Positions 33,820-42,772 of a DNA stretch of 64,000 nucleotides are shown one piece after another (within the stretch, counting starts at the first letter, position 1; each line of letters opens with the position of its first letter). The position numbers were made by a program, and so were the translations under genes. The notes under the pieces are model-generated. The model saw only the letters and a program-made list of their open reading frames with translations. It did no database searches and had not been told where the DNA came from. This DNA is from Terriglobia bacterium (GTDB taxonomy: Bacteria; Acidobacteriota; Terriglobia; Bryobacterales; UBA6623), in assembly GCA_009838515.1 (NCBI GenBank), contig VXRL01000002.1:15937-79936 (forward strand). The letters run 5' to 3'.

Positions 33820-34843
33820 GGCCGTCTCGACCGAGCGTCCCTCCGCCGACATCTTGAGGCGGGGGGATTGGTTGATTCCGTACTACCCGTTGATCCGGCA
33901 CGGTGACGTGCAAACGATCGTGGCGCGCTACTGGCCGCGCTCGCTGGACCCCCAGCGATATCCGACACGGTCCCGGTTCTTCTCGACGGATGCCGACACG
34001 ACGGTGCTGGCGAAGGTGAACGAGTTGGAACGCGGCCTTGCAGCTGGCCAACGTCCGACCGTCCTGGCCCTACACGGCCTGACCGCGTGCGACCAGGCCC
34101 CCTACATGGTCACTTCCGCCCAAGCCGCGCTCTCGGCGGGATTCGATTCTATCCGCCTGAACATGCGCAACTGCGGCGGTACGGAACATCTCTGCAAGAC
34201 GCTGTATCACTCTGGCCTCACGCATGACTTGCGCCGGGTCGTCGATGAACTCGCTCCGCGCCCTGTATACATACTGGGCTACTCGATGGGCGGCAACGTC
34301 GCGCTCAAGCTTGCGGGGGAATGGGGCGAGAACGCCCCGAACCATGTCCGGGCCATATGCGCGGTCTCGCCGCCCGTCCAACTGGCCATGTGCGCACGCG
34401 AGATCGGAAGGCTGCGGAACAGGGTCTACGAGCAGCGCTTCATGCGTCGGTTGCGTGCCGCACTGCGGGAGAAGATGGCCGTGATGCCTGAGGAGTTTCC
34501 CAAGCGGGAGCTGTCCTCGATCAAGACGATCTGGCAGTTTGACGAAGAGATTACGGCCCCGTCGTTCGGGTTCGAGGATGCTGCTGACTACTACCGCAAG
34601 TGTTCGTCCGCCGCCTTCATCGAAGACATCCGGATTCCCACGTTGGTGCTACATGCCCAGGATGACCCTTTCATCCCGTTCCGGGCGTTTGACGTGGATG
34701 CGTTCGGGCAGAATCCATGGATATCACTGCTGGCTCCACCACATGGCGGACACGTGGCGTTCCTCGGCCGGAGCGGCTCGTGGTTCTGGGCACAGCAACA
34801 GGCGATGCGGTATTTCGGGGCGGCCTCCAGCGCCGACGGATAG
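33806..34843 (+). CDS. YheT-like alpha/beta hydrolase
   Basis: Starts at GTG 33806 with GGAG 8-9 nt upstream. The 345-residue protein has PYYPLIRHGDVQTIVARYWP typical of YheT, the oxyanion strand VLALHGLTACDQAPYM, the nucleophile elbow LGYSMGGNVALK (Ser about 160), an acid region (VLHAQDDPFIPF) and the catalytic His in PPHGGHVAF. Bacterial homologues are esterases of unknown substrate. It is coupled to the thioredoxin-fold gene. Confidence 0.85.
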   Translation: MPPHEAVSTERPSADILRRGDWLIPYYPLIRHGDVQTIVARYWPRSLDPQRYPTRSRFFSTDADTTVLAKVNELERGLAAGQRPTVLALHGLTACDQAPYMVTSAQAALSAGFDSIRLNMRNCGGTEHLCKTLYHSGLTHDLRRVVDELAPRPVYILGYSMGGNVALKLAGEWGENAPNHVRAICAVSPPVQLAMCAREIGRLRNRVYEQRFMRRLRAALREKMAVMPEEFPKRELSSIKTIWQFDEEITAPSFGFEDAADYYRKCSSAAFIEDIRIPTLVLHAQDDPFIPFRAFDVDAFGQNPWISLLAPPHGGHVAFLGRSGSWFWAQQQAMRYFGAASSADG

Positions 34844-35136
34844 GCTTCGATCCACGCCCCGGACGGCATGGCCGGTCTCGAACGCAAACCCAATTGGCCC
34901 ACGTCCGGCCTGTTTCCGATGCGGTCCGTGACGATGATGTGCGGTCGAGCTGATGGTCAACGCCTGCAGTCTCAGGCGAGTTCCCAGTCACGGTAGTGGC
35001 CAGCGGCACTTCGCTTGAGCGGACCGACTCCCGAGCAATCGTACCGTCGAGCTACAGCTCATGCGTTGCGGAACAAGCGAGCCAAGGAAGCCGGCGCCAA
35101 TTTCTCTTTCTACGGAGGAGAAATTTATCGGTAGTG
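34844..35136. other. Intergenic stretch without supported gene
   Basis: About 290 bp after the YheT-like gene. Frames here are antisense or run-on shadows with poor composition. A purine-rich GGAGGAGAAATTT near 35114 resembles the ribosome-binding region of the following antitoxin remnant but leads to no start codon. I see no RNA gene. Confidence 0.4.
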
Positions 35137-35153
35137 CTCCTTCTTAGAAGGAG
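35137..35153. promoter_or_regulatory. Perfect palindrome over the VapB remnant's ribosome-binding site
   Basis: CTCCTTCT-T-AGAAGGAG has two perfect 8-bp arms around a single T, and its right arm is a strong Shine-Dalgarno. It could be the autoregulatory operator of the antitoxin. Confidence 0.45.
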
Positions 35154-35163
35154 AATTGTAGAG

Positions 35164-35346
35164 ATTCGCACGAGTCTTGGAGAGGAAGCCGTTCGGGTTC
35201 TTGGTGTCAAGACTTACGCAGCAACGGTAAATCTCGCGCTGAAAGAGGCCTTACGCATGAGGCGGATTCAAGGCCCAGCGGAGTACATCGGCAAAGTCGA
35301 GTGGCATGGCGATCTGTCCGAGATGCGCGGAGACTCCAGTGGATAG
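35164..35346 (+). pseudogene. vapB: VapB-type antitoxin remnant with non-standard start
   Basis: The product reads IRTSLGEEAVRVLGVKT, then AATVNLALKEALRMRRI and GKVEWHGDLSEMR, matching VapB-family antitoxins that normally begin MRTTL. The first codon is ATT, placed 10 nt after GAAGGAG. About six residues between RTSL and EEA, present in relatives, seem deleted. No VapC PIN gene follows. The next frame (GTG 35339, VDSLEW...) stops after 26 codons. A longer frame extends upstream to 34996 but has non-protein-like content. Confidence 0.5.
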
Positions 35347-35497
35347 CTTGGAATGGACCCGGCGAGAAGGCCAGCTGTACGCTCTCGAGCAACACGTCGC
35401 CGAACGAAGCTGGTGACGCATCCGGCCCTTTCGGCCGACGCTTATTAGTCCTTCCCGCGGGTGCGATCTGTGATAGTGTTCTGTGAGGCCCCCCAAC

Positions 35498-36853
35498 ATG
35501 ACACAGCAACTCCTCAATCGACGCAGGTTTGTCGGCACCGCAGCGGCCGGCATGACACTCATGGGGGCCAGGGCGGCCAACAAGCCTAGGCGGGTCGCGC
35601 TCGTCGGCTCCGGCTGGTACGGCAAGAACGACCTCTTCCGCTTGGTGCAGGTCGAAGATGTCGAGATCGTCGCGCTATGCGATCCCGACAGCAAGAGCCT
35701 AGCCGCCGACGCCAAGACCGCCGCCAAGCGGCACAAGTCGGGCAAGACGCCCAAGACCTACGGCGACTATCGCGAATTGCTCAAGCAGGAGCAGCCCGAT
35801 ATTGTCGAGGTCGCCACGCCGGACCACTGGCATTGCCTGCCCGCGATCGAGGCCATGCAGGCCGGAGCAGACGTATATGTCCAGAAGCCGATCTCGGTCG
35901 ATGTCGTCGAGGGCCAGTCGATGGTGGCTGCTGCCCGCAAGTACGGCCGGGTGGTCCAAGTCGGCACGCAGCGACGCTCCGCCCCCCATCTGATCGAAGC
36001 CCGCGACCGCATTCAGAGCGGCATGCTCGGCAAGATTTCACACGCCGAGGTGTGTTGCTACGTCTACAGGAGTCCCAGGGGCAATCCGCCCGACACCGAC
36101 CCGCCTGCGCACTTGGACTACGAAATGTGGACCGGCCCGGCGCCGATGCGTCCGTTCTGCCAGTGGACTCACCCCCGTCGCTGGCGCTACTTCATGGAGT
36201 ACGGCAACGGCGTCATCGGAGACATGTGCATCCACATGATCGACCTTGTGCGCTGGACGCTCGACCTAGGCTGGCCCTCCGTGGTTCACTCCACCGGCGG
36301 CATCTTCGTCGACAAAGACAGCAAGGCCAACACGCCCGACACGCAGACGGCGACCTTTTCGTTTCCCGATCTCAACGTGGTGTGGACGCACCGCAACTGG
36401 GGCCCTCCCGTCTATCCCGGCTATCCGTGGGCGTACTTCATCTACGGCGAGAAGGGCCTGTTCAAGGGCTCGACCACGAAGTGGGAGTTCATTCCGGTGG
36501 ACAAGTCCGAAAAGCCCATTCTCAAGAAGGCATTCACGGAGATGGACAAGTACGAGATCGACAATGTCGACACGGTCGATTCAAGGCTCGGGGCTCACGA
36601 GTTCCCTGTCCTGCGGGCGCACATGAAAGACTTCCTCGAAGCTATCGACAATCGTTCCAAGCCGGTCGCCGACATCGAGCAAGGGCACATTTCGACGGCG
36701 TGCTGCCTACTCGGCAACGTCTCCCTCGACATAGGCCGGTCGCTGCACTGGGATGCGAAGTCACACTCCGTGATCGGCGACAAAGAGGCCAATAGCAAGC
36801 TGGCGCGGCCGTATCGCAAGCCATGGGTCCATCCGACGCCAGAATCGGTCTAG
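35498..36853 (+). CDS. Tat-exported Gfo/Idh/MocA oxidoreductase
   Basis: The 451-residue product begins MTQQLLNRRRFVGTAAAGMT, a Tat leader. RRVALVGSGWYGKNDLFRLV is the nucleotide-binding strand, and VATPDHWHCLPAIEAMQAG and DVYVQKPISVDVVEG hold the conserved P-x-H-W and KP motifs. The C-terminal domain has VIGDMCIHMIDLVRWTL. The QKP in place of EKP is a mild variant. ATG 35498 is chosen over GTG 35483 because it starts the Tat leader. Confidence 0.88.
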   Translation: MTQQLLNRRRFVGTAAAGMTLMGARAANKPRRVALVGSGWYGKNDLFRLVQVEDVEIVALCDPDSKSLAADAKTAAKRHKSGKTPKTYGDYRELLKQEQPDIVEVATPDHWHCLPAIEAMQAGADVYVQKPISVDVVEGQSMVAAARKYGRVVQVGTQRRSAPHLIEARDRIQSGMLGKISHAEVCCYVYRSPRGNPPDTDPPAHLDYEMWTGPAPMRPFCQWTHPRRWRYFMEYGNGVIGDMCIHMIDLVRWTLDLGWPSVVHSTGGIFVDKDSKANTPDTQTATFSFPDLNVVWTHRNWGPPVYPGYPWAYFIYGEKGLFKGSTTKWEFIPVDKSEKPILKKAFTEMDKYEIDNVDTVDSRLGAHEFPVLRAHMKDFLEAIDNRSKPVADIEQGHISTACCLLGNVSLDIGRSLHWDAKSHSVIGDKEANSKLARPYRKPWVHPTPESV

Positions 36854-37105
36854 CGCTAGTTCGACAGCGTCACGTGGTGGACGCTGCAGGACACGCCGGC
36901 TAGAGTGGGGCCACCACGGAGGCGAGCATCAGCCCAAGACGCGCCGAAACCGATGGCTGATGAAAAATCCTGTAATGACACACCGGACTTCCTCCAACCC
37001 GTATGTCTTTGATGTGCCATGGCTTACGCATCGGAGAAAAGCGAAACTGGCGAACTCCGACCAAGACGTCTCGCTTGTGGATCTCATGATCTATTCTTGG
37101 GAATC

Positions 37106-37876
37106 ATGGGCTTAGAGACCCGCTCCGAGGGAACAGTTCGCAGCTTCCGCGGAGGCCGCGTTGGGATCTTGATCGCGTTGCCTCTGTTCAGCGGCTTGTT
37201 CGCATCGTGTGCTTTCCGATCCACCCAAAGCTATGTGCATTTCTCGACGCCAACACCCCTCAGAGACCAAGAGACACTGATTATTGGTTTTATGGGGGGG
37301 CGGGATTCTTGGCGCAATACGGAAGTCGGTGTGGGGCGGATGGCTCAGAGGATGCGCGATCACCACTTGCCGGGAGTGCATGTAGAAACCGTCGAGAACA
37401 GGAAACGGGACCTAGCCGTGCGTTTGGTGCGCGAATCGCTGGACGTTAACGGCGACGGCCGCCTCCAGGCGGCCGAACCATTGAACGCCAGGATAATCGT
37501 TTACGGACAGAGTTTCGGCGGAGCCGCCGCCGTCAAGTTCGCGCGGCAACTACACGCCCTCCGCATTCCGGTCCTACTGACCGTCCAGGTCGACAGTGTA
37601 GGCCTGAACGATTCCGAGATTCCTCCGAACGTGTTGCGCGCCGCGAACCTGTATCAGGACAACGGATGGTTGATACGCGGCGAAGCTCCGATCCGGGCCC
37701 GGAACCCGGAACGTACCGAGATCCTGGGAAACTTTCGCTTCGACTACGAGGGTTCGAACATCGGCCTGTCCCACCTGCCGTGGTACAAGACGATCGGCCG
37801 CGTAGCGCATGCCAGGATGGCTCGCGACCCGGCCGTCTGGCGGAAAGTCGAAGAGCTCATTCTAGACGTTCTATAA
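37106..37876 (+). CDS. Lipoprotein with EF-hand and serine-hydrolase motif
   Basis: From MGLETRSEGT the leader ends in a lipobox (SGLFASC). The domain has LIIGFMGGRDSWRN as a possible oxyanion region, a canonical 12-residue EF-hand loop DVNGDGRLQAAE (113-124) and the elbow IIVYGQSFGGAAAVKFARQL (Ser 136). The C-terminus LSHLPWYKTIGRVAHARMA may supply a His. It resembles a lipase-like alpha/beta hydrolase with an inserted Ca2+ site. In-frame ATG 37019 is possible but would displace the leader. No close family name is known to me. Confidence 0.6.
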   Translation: MGLETRSEGTVRSFRGGRVGILIALPLFSGLFASCAFRSTQSYVHFSTPTPLRDQETLIIGFMGGRDSWRNTEVGVGRMAQRMRDHHLPGVHVETVENRKRDLAVRLVRESLDVNGDGRLQAAEPLNARIIVYGQSFGGAAAVKFARQLHALRIPVLLTVQVDSVGLNDSEIPPNVLRAANLYQDNGWLIRGEAPIRARNPERTEILGNFRFDYEGSNIGLSHLPWYKTIGRVAHARMARDPAVWRKVEELILDVL

Positions 37877-37964
37877 CGGTGCTCCCGAAGTGGCAGTTCC
37901 AGTAGTAACGGAATCCTTGATTCGTATCTAAGTCGATTCAATCCAATGTGTTACAAGATGAGGC

Positions 37965-38040
<76 letters not shown>

Positions 38041-38086
38041 TCTGCCTGCACTTCAGCGTATCCGCACTGTTTGGCCTCTGCCGGCA

Positions 38087-39283
38087 TCAAGTACGGTAAT
38101 CCGCGTTGATGCGAATGTAACTCTCCGTGAAGTCGCACGTCCACACGACCGCGCTGCTTCCCCTACCCCCTGACAAGCACACTTCGATCTGTATGTCGTC
38201 CGCCTCCATGCTTCGCTGGACGGCGGGCTCGTCGAAGTCGGCTCGCATTCCGGCCTTGCAAACCTGTACGCCGTTGACATAGATGTCAGCGAGCAGCGGG
38301 TTGAACGGCACGCCAGCCTTGCCTGCCGCTCCCAAGATTCGGCCCCAGTTCGGGTCAGCGCCTGCCAGAGCGGTCTTCACCAAAGGGGAGTTGGCGATTG
38401 CCATGGCGATAGTCTTCAGCCCGACGAGCTCCGATGGGCCGGTTACGGTGATTTGTGCCAGCTTGGCGGAGCCCTCTCCATCGCGGGCGATATCGATAGC
38501 GAGATCCCGCGTCAGTTGGTTGAGAGCATTCTGAAACTGCTCCTGCCGTTCGCCATCGATCCGGACGCCCGCGCCGCCGTTGGCCAACAGGAACACCGTA
38601 TCGTTCGTGGACGTGTCCGAGTCCACGGTGATGCAGTTGAAGCTCTGGTCGACCGCGGACACGAGCACGGATTGAAGCAGCGAGGGCTCGACGTCGGCAT
38701 CGGTGAACACGAAGCTGAGCATCGTGGCCATGTCGGGCATGATCATGCCTGCCCCTTTGGCCATTCCGGCTAGCCGCACGGGTCCTTGCTCGGTTTCGAT
38801 CCGGCACGATCTAATCTTGGGCACCGTGTCGGTGGTCATGATCGCCCGGGCGCAAGCTTCGAACTGAGTTCGATCGAGCGCTTGCCACAGCCTAGGCAAC
38901 TCGCCAGGGATCACGCTTTCGCCGAAAGATTCGCCGATCACTCCCGTCGAAGCCAGCAGGACATGCTCTGGAGGCGCCGACGCGAGGCTTGCCGCCGCCG
39001 CTGCCGTAGCTTCGGCCACGGCGGCCATGTTGGGAGTGGCGCAGTTCGCATTGCCGGCGTTCGCGACGATCAGTTGGGCCTTGCCCGAGCTGCGTCGCAG
39101 GGATTCTGCACTGAAGTCTACGGGCGCGGCCCGCACGCAGTTGCGCGTGAACACACCTGCGGCCGAAGCGGGCTGGTCGGACACCATCAGGGCGAGGTCG
39201 TCCGACCGTTGCTTGCGAATCCCCGCATAGCCCGCGGCGAATCGGTAGCCTTGGGGCAGTTCAAAGGTGCGCTCCTCAGCCAT
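38087..39283 (-). CDS. argJ: Bifunctional glutamate N-acetyltransferase / ornithine acetyltransferase
   Basis: Arginine biosynthesis enzyme recycling acetyl groups. From MAEERTFELPQGYRF the 398-residue precursor has ANAGNANCAT, LLASTGVIGESF and KGAGMIMPDMATMLSF, where self-cleavage between A186 and T187 frees the nucleophilic Thr. VDSDTSTNDTVFLLANG and the GADPNWGRILGAAGKAG motif follow. ATG 39283 lies within the fmt end (8-nt overlap), so it is the third gene of def-fmt-argJ. A 36-codon longer frame is a read-through of fmt sequence. Confidence 0.93.
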   Translation of the reverse strand: MAEERTFELPQGYRFAAGYAGIRKQRSDDLALMVSDQPASAAGVFTRNCVRAAPVDFSAESLRRSSGKAQLIVANAGNANCATPNMAAVAEATAAAAASLASAPPEHVLLASTGVIGESFGESVIPGELPRLWQALDRTQFEACARAIMTTDTVPKIRSCRIETEQGPVRLAGMAKGAGMIMPDMATMLSFVFTDADVEPSLLQSVLVSAVDQSFNCITVDSDTSTNDTVFLLANGGAGVRIDGERQEQFQNALNQLTRDLAIDIARDGEGSAKLAQITVTGPSELVGLKTIAMAIANSPLVKTALAGADPNWGRILGAAGKAGVPFNPLLADIYVNGVQVCKAGMRADFDEPAVQRSMEADDIQIEVCLSGGRGSSAVVWTCDFTESYIRINADYRT

Positions 39284-40202
39284 TCCCCAACACCTCGCCC
39301 GATTCGACGCGGTAGCCGTGCGCGAAATCCAGTGCTGCCATGCGGTTGCGACCTTCCAATTGGACTTCCTCCAGCACAAGCCTGCCTGCACCGCAACCGA
39401 CGCTGAATCGCCCTTGCTTCAGCAAGATGCTGCCGGGAGCCAGACCGCCTTCGCCTTCGACCCGCGCTTCGTGGATTCGTATCCGCTTGCCTCGGAAGAA
39501 GCTATAGATGCCCGGCCAGGGATCGAAGCCGCGCAGCCTGTTATGAATCGCTGTTGCGGACAATGACCAGTCTACAAGGCCGTCTTCCTTGCGGATCAGC
39601 GGCGCGAAGGTCGCCGCGTCGTGATCTTGCGGTAGCGGGCGCAGCGTGCCGGCCTGCAATCCGCTCAGGGTCTCCATCAACAGGCTTGCACCTTGCGGAG
39701 CCAGGCGCCGATTCAGTTCCGATGCGCGCTCCGCGGGCATGATCTCGGCCGCGCACGTAAGCAGGATGTCCCCGGCATCCATTTGTCGCGAGATCCGCAT
39801 GGTGGTCACGCCGGTGTGGGTTTCGCCGTTGACAAGCGCCCAATTGACCGGGGCCGCCCCGCGGTACTTCGGCAGCAGCGAGGAGTGCACGTTCACGCAT
39901 CCGTGGGGCGACAGATCGCGAATCCGCTTCGGGATCATCTGGCCGTACCCGACCACGGCGATCACGTCCGGTTGGTGGCCTACAAGACGATCGAACGCGT
40001 GGTCGTCGCGAATCTTCTCGGGCTGAAAGACGGGCAGGGAAAGCTCCTCTGCCTTTCGCTTGACTGGCGGAGGAGTAAGCCGCTGGCTGCGACCCGCCGG
40101 ACGATCCGGCTGGGTCACCACTTCGAGCACGTCGTGGTGCTCTGCCAGCAGTTCCAGCGATGGCACGGCGAATTCAGGCGTGCCAATGAAGACGGCTCGC
40201 AA
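39276..40202 (-). CDS. fmt: Methionyl-tRNA formyltransferase
   Basis: The 308-residue enzyme formylates initiator Met-tRNA. RAVFIGTPEFAVPSLELL opens the Rossmann-like domain, NVHSSLLPKYRGAAPVNWAL is the signature with the catalytic Asn/His/Asp set, and the C-terminal OB domain ends at about 300. It begins with TTG, one base after the def stop, suggesting strict coupling and reduced initiation. Confidence 0.93.
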   Translation of the reverse strand: MRAVFIGTPEFAVPSLELLAEHHDVLEVVTQPDRPAGRSQRLTPPPVKRKAEELSLPVFQPEKIRDDHAFDRLVGHQPDVIAVVGYGQMIPKRIRDLSPHGCVNVHSSLLPKYRGAAPVNWALVNGETHTGVTTMRISRQMDAGDILLTCAAEIMPAERASELNRRLAPQGASLLMETLSGLQAGTLRPLPQDHDAATFAPLIRKEDGLVDWSLSATAIHNRLRGFDPWPGIYSFFRGKRIRIHEARVEGEGGLAPGSILLKQGRFSVGCGAGRLVLEEVQLEGRNRMAALDFAHGYRVESGEVLGNG

Positions 40203-40203
40203 C

Positions 40204-40725
40204 CTAGTCCCACTCGCCCTGCTTGCGCAGCGCCCGGATCTTCTTCTTGATCATTCCGCGCTTGAGCTTGCTCAGGTGGCGCAGGAACAACACGCCGTTG
40301 AGATGATCGTTCTCGTGGCAGATCACCCTGGCCAGCAGCTCTTCGCCCTCCAGCTCGCCCCACTCGCCATCGACGGTGCGATAACGCGTGCGCACTGTCA
40401 TCGGACGGCTGACGTTGCCCGTAAAGCCCGGTATGGACAGGCAGCCCTCGGAGCCTACCTGCTTGCCTTCTTGGGAGACGATTTCAGGATTGATCAAGAT
40501 GTGGGGCCGGGCTTCTCCTTCTCCGCCAGAGCAGTCGATCACGGTCAAGCGCTTGAGCACGCCCACTTGGGGTGCCGCCAAGCCCACGCCCCGCGCTTGG
40601 TACATCGTTTCGAACATATCGGTCACAAGCGACCGAAGGTCTTCGCTGCCGAACTCCTCCTCGGCGACCGGATCACAGACTTCCTCAAGTACCGGGTTGC
40701 CGTATTTGACGATCTTGCGCACCAT
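40204..40725 (-). CDS. def: Peptide deformylase
   Basis: The 173-residue metalloenzyme removes formyl groups from new proteins. It has motif 1 GVGLAAPQVG (46-55), motif 2 EGCLSIPG (93-100, Cys95 ligand) and motif 3 VICHENDHLNG (His137, Glu138, His141). The Lys/Arg-rich C-terminal helix suits ribosome contact. It is the first gene of the def-fmt-argJ operon. Confidence 0.94.
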   Translation of the reverse strand: MVRKIVKYGNPVLEEVCDPVAEEEFGSEDLRSLVTDMFETMYQARGVGLAAPQVGVLKRLTVIDCSGGEGEARPHILINPEIVSQEGKQVGSEGCLSIPGFTGNVSRPMTVRTRYRTVDGEWGELEGEELLARVICHENDHLNGVLFLRHLSKLKRGMIKKKIRALRKQGEWD

Positions 40726-40907
40726 GGTCGTGACGCCACTACGGCCCTTGGTTTCATTCTAGCGAGCGCTCCAATCGCCCGGACGTGTTGGTCGTCGCAA
40801 CCGATCGCCTGTGTTCGCACTTGTCGCCGTTGCAGGCGGCTCGGCCGATTCCATGCGCGCCGCGAGCGAGCGCATTTCCACGCCGGAGGCGATCTCGACT
40901 AAAATCT

Positions 40908-42083
40908 ATGCGCATGAGCCGCTTTCTAATCGTTCTGTTGTTGTCTGCGCCCCTGCTGGTCGGCAGCCCTTGGGCGCGACATGTCATCGACGCCTCGGAA
41001 AAGGGCGCCGATGGCGTGCGCTTGGCCGACGTCAACGGCGATGGCTTGGTCGACTTTGCCACCGCTTGGGAGCAGTCCGGCGCCGTCAAGGCCTATCTCA
41101 ACCCTGGTGCGGACAAGGCCGCCTCCGAATGGCCGTCTGTGGTCGTTGGCAGGGTAGAGAGCCCCGAGGACGCCGTCTTCGTCGATATCGATGGCGATGG
41201 CAAGTTCGAGGTCATTAGCTCGACCGAAGGCGAGGAGAAGACCATTTACGTCCATCAGTCGAAGGGTAACGACTATATGGACTCCGCCAGCTGGGAGACA
41301 CGGCCAGTGGTCAGATCGGCGGGCAAGAACCAGTGGATGTACGCCGAGCCGATCGATGTCGACGGCAATGGTTCGGTGGATATCGTCGCCGGCTCGAAGA
41401 ACGACTTCGCGGCGATCGGCTCGTGGCGCTTCCCGTCTACGCCGACCGGCAGGGCATCTTGGAGCCGCTGGTACGGCGCGGGCTGGGTCATGTCGATCGT
41501 TGCCCACGACATGAACGGTGATGGTGCCCCCGATATCGTGGCTAGCGACCGCAAGGGTCCGCGGAGCGGAGCCCTGTGGTTTCAGAACATGCCCGGCAGC
41601 GCCGCTTGGCCCGAGTACAGGATCGGTCCAGAGGCCGAGCATGAGGCCATGTTCCTAGATGTGGCTGACCTGGACGGAGACGGCTTGACCGACGTCGTGA
41701 TGGCGGTCAAGGACGGCCCGATCCAGTTCTTCCGCGGCATGTCCAACCGCGGCAACAGGTGGCGGGCGCACTCCATTCAGATCCCCGAGGGATTTGGCAC
41801 GGGCAAGGCCGTGGCCGTCGGCGACATGGACATGGATGGGGCCATGGATCTGGTATTCAGCTGCGAACACGCGACGGATGCACTGTCTGGCGTCGGCCTG
41901 TTGCGGCACTCGGGCGACCCCACCGCTTCGCAGTGGGAGGTGACGGACGTGGGCGGACCGGACGGCACCAAGTTTGATCGCGTGGAACTCGTCGATCTTG
42001 ACGGGGACGGAGACTTAGACATCCTCACGTGTGAGGAGGTCGATCTGCTCGGAGTCGTTTGGTACGAGAATCCTGCCCGCTGA
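40908..42083 (+). CDS. Secreted FG-GAP/VCBS repeat protein
   Basis: A signal peptide (SRFLIVLLLSAPLLVGS) leads into a beta-propeller made of FG-GAP repeats. Seven Ca2+-type loops are visible: DVNGDGLVD, DIDGDGKFE, DVDGNGSVD, DMNGDGAPD, DLDGDGLTD, DMDMDGAMD and DLDGDGDLD. About 390 residues form a single propeller. There is no enzymatic domain, so it may be a surface binding protein or the partner of an extracellular complex. A -10-like TAAAAT (40900-40905) lies so close that ATG 40914 could be a leaderless start. Confidence 0.82.
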   Translation: MRMSRFLIVLLLSAPLLVGSPWARHVIDASEKGADGVRLADVNGDGLVDFATAWEQSGAVKAYLNPGADKAASEWPSVVVGRVESPEDAVFVDIDGDGKFEVISSTEGEEKTIYVHQSKGNDYMDSASWETRPVVRSAGKNQWMYAEPIDVDGNGSVDIVAGSKNDFAAIGSWRFPSTPTGRASWSRWYGAGWVMSIVAHDMNGDGAPDIVASDRKGPRSGALWFQNMPGSAAWPEYRIGPEAEHEAMFLDVADLDGDGLTDVVMAVKDGPIQFFRGMSNRGNRWRAHSIQIPEGFGTGKAVAVGDMDMDGAMDLVFSCEHATDALSGVGLLRHSGDPTASQWEVTDVGGPDGTKFDRVELVDLDGDGDLDILTCEEVDLLGVVWYENPAR

Positions 42084-42165
42084 CTAGCGCCTACAACAAC
42101 TCCAAGCGTCCCCCGAGCGCACGGAGCAAGAGTTCCGCGCTGAGGCAGCGGTATTGGATGATCAG

Positions 42166-42195
42166 TTCTTGATTTTGTATATAAACATGTATACT
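42166..42195 (+). promoter_or_regulatory. Putative mazEF promoter/operator
   Basis: TTCTTG (42166-42171) and TATACT (42190-42195) are 18 bp apart. The -10 sits in an AT-rich partial palindrome (GTATATAAACATGTATAC) that could bind the ribbon-helix-helix antitoxin. A GGAG lies before the ATG at 42216. Confidence 0.45.
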
Positions 42196-42215
42196 GATGA
42201 TACGGAGAAACGTAC

Positions 42216-42449
42216 ATGAAGGCTATCCAAGTGACATTTGACGAGTCGTTGCTTGAGCGACTTGACAGTCATCCCGCAGTCAAGCAACGGGGGCGTTCGG
42301 CGATTCTGCGAGACGCGGCAATCGACTACCTCCGAAAGCAGGAGAGGGCAGAAATTGATCGATTGTACGGCGAGGGCTACGGCGAGACGAATTCAGTGGA
42401 GTCGGAGCTCCTAGGTTGGGATGAAGAAGGCGTATGGCCTCGAAGCTAG
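42216..42449 (+). CDS. mazE: Ribbon-helix-helix antitoxin (MazE type)
   Basis: The 77-residue protein MKAIQVTFDESLLERLDSHP has the RHH strand and two helices (RSAILRDAAIDYLRKQERAE), then an acidic tail (ESELLGWDEEGVW) that would bind and block the toxin. It overlaps the toxin gene by 16 nt. It probably represses its own promoter. Confidence 0.85.
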   Translation: MKAIQVTFDESLLERLDSHPAVKQRGRSAILRDAAIDYLRKQERAEIDRLYGEGYGETNSVESELLGWDEEGVWPRS

Positions 42450-42772
42450 GGCACAAGCCGAGGCGCGGTGAGATCTGGCAGTACAGATTTAGCAAGCCCG
42501 ACAAGCGGAGACCTGTAGTAGTGCTCACTCGTCAGCGGGTCCTACCCCTGCTGAGCACCGCAATGGTAGCGCCGATCACCTCAACAGTCCGAGGGTTGCC
42601 GAGCGAGGTGATAGTTGGCATCGACGAGGGCTTGAAGCACCACTCAGCGATCAATCTCGACCACGTGCAGACCGTGGACCAGCGTCGATTGCACGAATAT
42701 GTCGGAACCTTGAGTATCGAAAAGATGCGCCAGGTATGCCGGGCGCTCGCCGTGGCGATCGCGTGCGAATAG
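42434..42772 (+). CDS. mazF: MazF/PemK-family endoribonuclease toxin
   Basis: The 112-residue toxin has RRGEIWQYRFSKPDKRRPVV, the classic MazF start with the catalytic Arg region, MVAPITSTVRGLPSEVIV, and SAINLDHVQTVDQRRL containing the conserved substrate groove. Length and motifs look intact. MazF cleaves mRNA at short motifs. The pair is the only complete toxin-antitoxin system in the window. Confidence 0.88.
   Translation: MASKLGHKPRRGEIWQYRFSKPDKRRPVVVLTRQRVLPLLSTAMVAPITSTVRGLPSEVIVGIDEGLKHHSAINLDHVQTVDQRRLHEYVGTLSIEKMRQVCRALAVAIACE

Noticed and set aside
34996-35163. Upstream extension of the VapB-like frame (56 extra codons)
   Set aside because: Composition is Ser/Arg-rich and unrelated to VapB. 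The strong RBS at 35147-35153 lies inside it, so translation more likely starts after it.
36873-36918. Inverted repeat CGTGGTGG...CCACCACG
   Set aside because: The 30-nt loop, lack of U-tract and position between co-oriented genes make it too weak to call a terminator.
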